In this document: piece after piece, positions 7,007-7,805 of the stretch
How the letters are laid out: each line of letters opens with the position of its first letter
Numbering within the stretch: position 1 is the stretch's first letter
NCBI GenBank assembly: GCA_910586105.1
Contig: CAJUGU010000150.1
Coordinates: forward strand, 1-7,805
Reading direction: 5' to 3'
Length of the DNA: 7,805 bases
Source of the DNA: an uncultured Eubacteriales bacterium
Lineage (GTDB): Bacteria > Bacillota > Clostridia > Oscillospirales > Butyricicoccaceae
Notes under the pieces: generated by a model
Told to the model about the DNA's origin: nothing
The model's database searches: none
The model's input: the letters and a program-made list of their open reading frames with translations, nothing else
Position numbers and translations under genes: made by a program

Positions 7007-7672
7007 ATGTATGTACAGGAGAATTTGACCACGACCCCGCATGAAGTGCCGGGCGTCAGCTGGGAACTTCCGGAAGCGCTGGCGGGAAAGTTCTGGGCGT
7101 TCGGCGCGTTCGCAAAGCTGGTGCTGGATGAAGGGCGTACCCGTGTGGTCGATGTGGTCGAGGACGGCGCAAGGCGGGCGGCGGTCGAAGCGGAGACCGC
7201 ACAAGAGGCGGTGGAGAAAGCCGCGCGCAGGGAGCGGCAGGCAAAGCTGGCCGCAGCCGAAGCGTTGGAAACGAACGGGATGAAGCAGCTTGCTCGGGTG
7301 CTGTTCCGGGAGACCGCGCCGCGGATGGCGGCAGAGGAGGTGATCGTCTGCCGCGCGTTTGCGGCGGAGTGGGAGCCCGGGAGTTATGCCGTCGGCGACG
7401 TGCGGAATGCGGACGGCGTGCCGTTCCGGTGCGTGCAGGCGCATGACAGTACCGGTAGTCCGGATTGGAGCCCCGGGAAGGCTCCCGCGTTGTGGGCGGC
7501 GTACCATGGGCGGAGCCCGGAAACCGCGCTGCCGTGGGTGCAGCCGTCCGGGGCGCACGACATGTATCAGGTCGGCGAATGCATGGTCTGGACGGATGGG
7601 CGCGTGCTGCGCGCCGTGCAGGCTACGAGTTACAGCCCCGGGGAATGCCCCGGGGCATGGGAGGAGGTTTAA
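7007..7672 (+). CDS. Tail-associated protein with two CBM5/12-like carbohydrate-binding modules
   Basis: This 221-residue protein has no signal peptide or membrane segment. Residues 1 to about 50 contain a short domain (ENLTTTPHEVPGVSW, KFWAFGAFAKLVLDEG) that probably attaches it to the virion. Residues about 50-95 form an Ala/Glu/Arg coiled coil. Two tandem modules of the chitin-binding (ChiC/CBM5/12) type follow. The first, about 118-168, has W122, PGSYAVGD, FRCVQAHDS, PDWSPG with W154, and ALW163. The second, about 176-221, has W177, YQVGECMVW195, LRAVQA and PGAW218. The spaced Trp and Tyr residues are the aromatic platform expected for binding sugars. Lying between two BppU-type genes, it is best read as an accessory adhesion protein that binds the host's surface polysaccharide or peptidoglycan sugars. 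No catalytic domain is visible, so it is not a lysin. The start follows an AAGGAGG at 9 bases. The CBM call is strong; the ligand is unknown. Confidence 0.85.
   Translation: MYVQENLTTTPHEVPGVSWELPEALAGKFWAFGAFAKLVLDEGRTRVVDVVEDGARRAAVEAETAQEAVEKAARRERQAKLAAAEALETNGMKQLARVLFRETAPRMAAEEVIVCRAFAAEWEPGSYAVGDVRNADGVPFRCVQAHDSTGSPDWSPGKAPALWAAYHGRSPETALPWVQPSGAHDMYQVGECMVWTDGRVLRAVQATSYSPGECPGAWEEV
7635..7656 (+). repeat. Perfect 9-bp inverted repeat near the end of the CBM gene
   Basis: The arms are GCCCCGGGG (7635-7643) and CCCCGGGGC (7648-7656), separated by AATG. In RNA this would be an all-GC nine-pair hairpin ending 6 bases before the next ribosome-binding site. It lies inside the coding sequence (codons for SPGECPG). 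No T-run follows, so it does not look like an intrinsic terminator. Confidence 0.7.
7663..7667 (+). promoter_or_regulatory. Ribosome-binding site GGAGG inside the end of the CBM gene
   Basis: GGAGG within the last codons (EEV-stop) of the CBM gene sits 8 bases before the ATG at 7676. It supports that start, and its position inside the upstream reading frame suggests coupled translation. Confidence 0.8.
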
Positions 7673-7675
7673 CGT

Positions 7676-7805
7676 ATGATCGTAATGCGGGATTGGCGCG
7701 TGCGTGTGCCCGAGGAAGACCGGCGGATCGGCTTCACAGGCGAAAACGGGGCGCGTCGGCTGGAAATACAGACCGACGCGCCCGAAGGATGGACGTACCG
7801 GCTCG
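7676..7805 (+). CDS. Second BppU-type receptor-binding protein (3' partial, N-terminus only)
   Basis: Forty-three codons are visible before the window ends. The start of the protein, MIVMRDWRVRVPEEDRRIGF, aligns with the N-terminus of the protein encoded from 5201 (MLKMEGWRVTAPLAGDRQIGF) with one gap. The match continues through G-E and ARRL-(D/E)-I, with roughly 40% identity by eye over the visible part. It is therefore a paralogue carrying the same virion-docking domain. The start is set by GGAGG 8 bases upstream, and only 3 bases separate it from the CBM gene stop. Whether it also has a collagen shaft or a different tip cannot be seen. A tail-fibre or baseplate role is inferred from the shared domain. 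Confidence 0.8.
   Translation, partial: MIVMRDWRVRVPEEDRRIGFTGENGARRLEIQTDAPEGWTYRL

Noticed and set aside
5129..7558. Very long (809-codon) open frame on the - strand
   Set aside because: It runs antisense across two genes and the end of a third, has Pro/Gly/Arg-rich composition produced by the complement of GC-rich codons and collagen repeats, and has no convincing ribosome-binding site. The + strand genes have recognisable domains and proper starts.
7635..7675. Intrinsic terminator after the CBM gene
   Set aside because: The hairpin is strong, but it lies within coding sequence, no T-run follows, and a ribosome-binding site and gene start come immediately after.

Overview
The window looks like part of a prophage or temperate phage of a GC-rich gut-type Firmicute (Clostridia, Oscillospiraceae-like). 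The reasons are strong AAGGAG(G) ribosome-binding sites at every gene start, a single tightly packed + strand transcription unit, a BppU-type baseplate/receptor-binding protein with a collagen-like shaft, and a giant multidomain phage protein of the 'polyvalent protein' type. No host chromosomal gene, tRNA, rRNA, CRISPR array or insertion sequence was seen. Organism and family assignments rest on recalled sequence patterns, not on a search.

Layout: (1) Positions 3-5189 hold the 3' part (about 1,728 codons visible) of one giant gene that is open at the left edge. From N to C it has a small nuclease-like/LPD-type module, a low-complexity linker, two coiled-coil stretches, a long conserved central region ending in an LPD38-like part with a hydrophobic segment, and a charged helical C-terminus. 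(2) Positions 5201-6991 encode a 596-residue tail-fibre/receptor-binding protein: BppU-like N-terminal domain, five collagen-plus-helix repeat units, an NGGTGST-type fibre linker, and a distinct C-terminal tip. (3) Positions 7007-7672 encode a 221-residue protein with two tandem chitin/carbohydrate-binding (CBM5/12-like) modules. (4) At 7676 a second, short-intergenic paralogue of the BppU-type gene begins and runs off the right edge.

The genes are separated by only 11, 15 and 3 bases. At the first two junctions the ribosome-binding site overlaps the upstream stop codon, and at the third it lies inside the upstream gene, so translation is probably coupled. The natural reading is a late virion module: the giant protein is probably packaged and delivered with the DNA, while the next three genes build the host-recognition apparatus that binds the cell surface.

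The most interesting signal is mosaicism in base composition. Most of the window is about 65-70% GC by hand count, but three stretches drop to about 45-51%: the nuclease-like module of the giant protein (about 415-720), its C-terminus (about 4560-5180), and the tip of the receptor-binding protein (about 6560-6990). All three are where a phage would be expected to swap effector or specificity domains.
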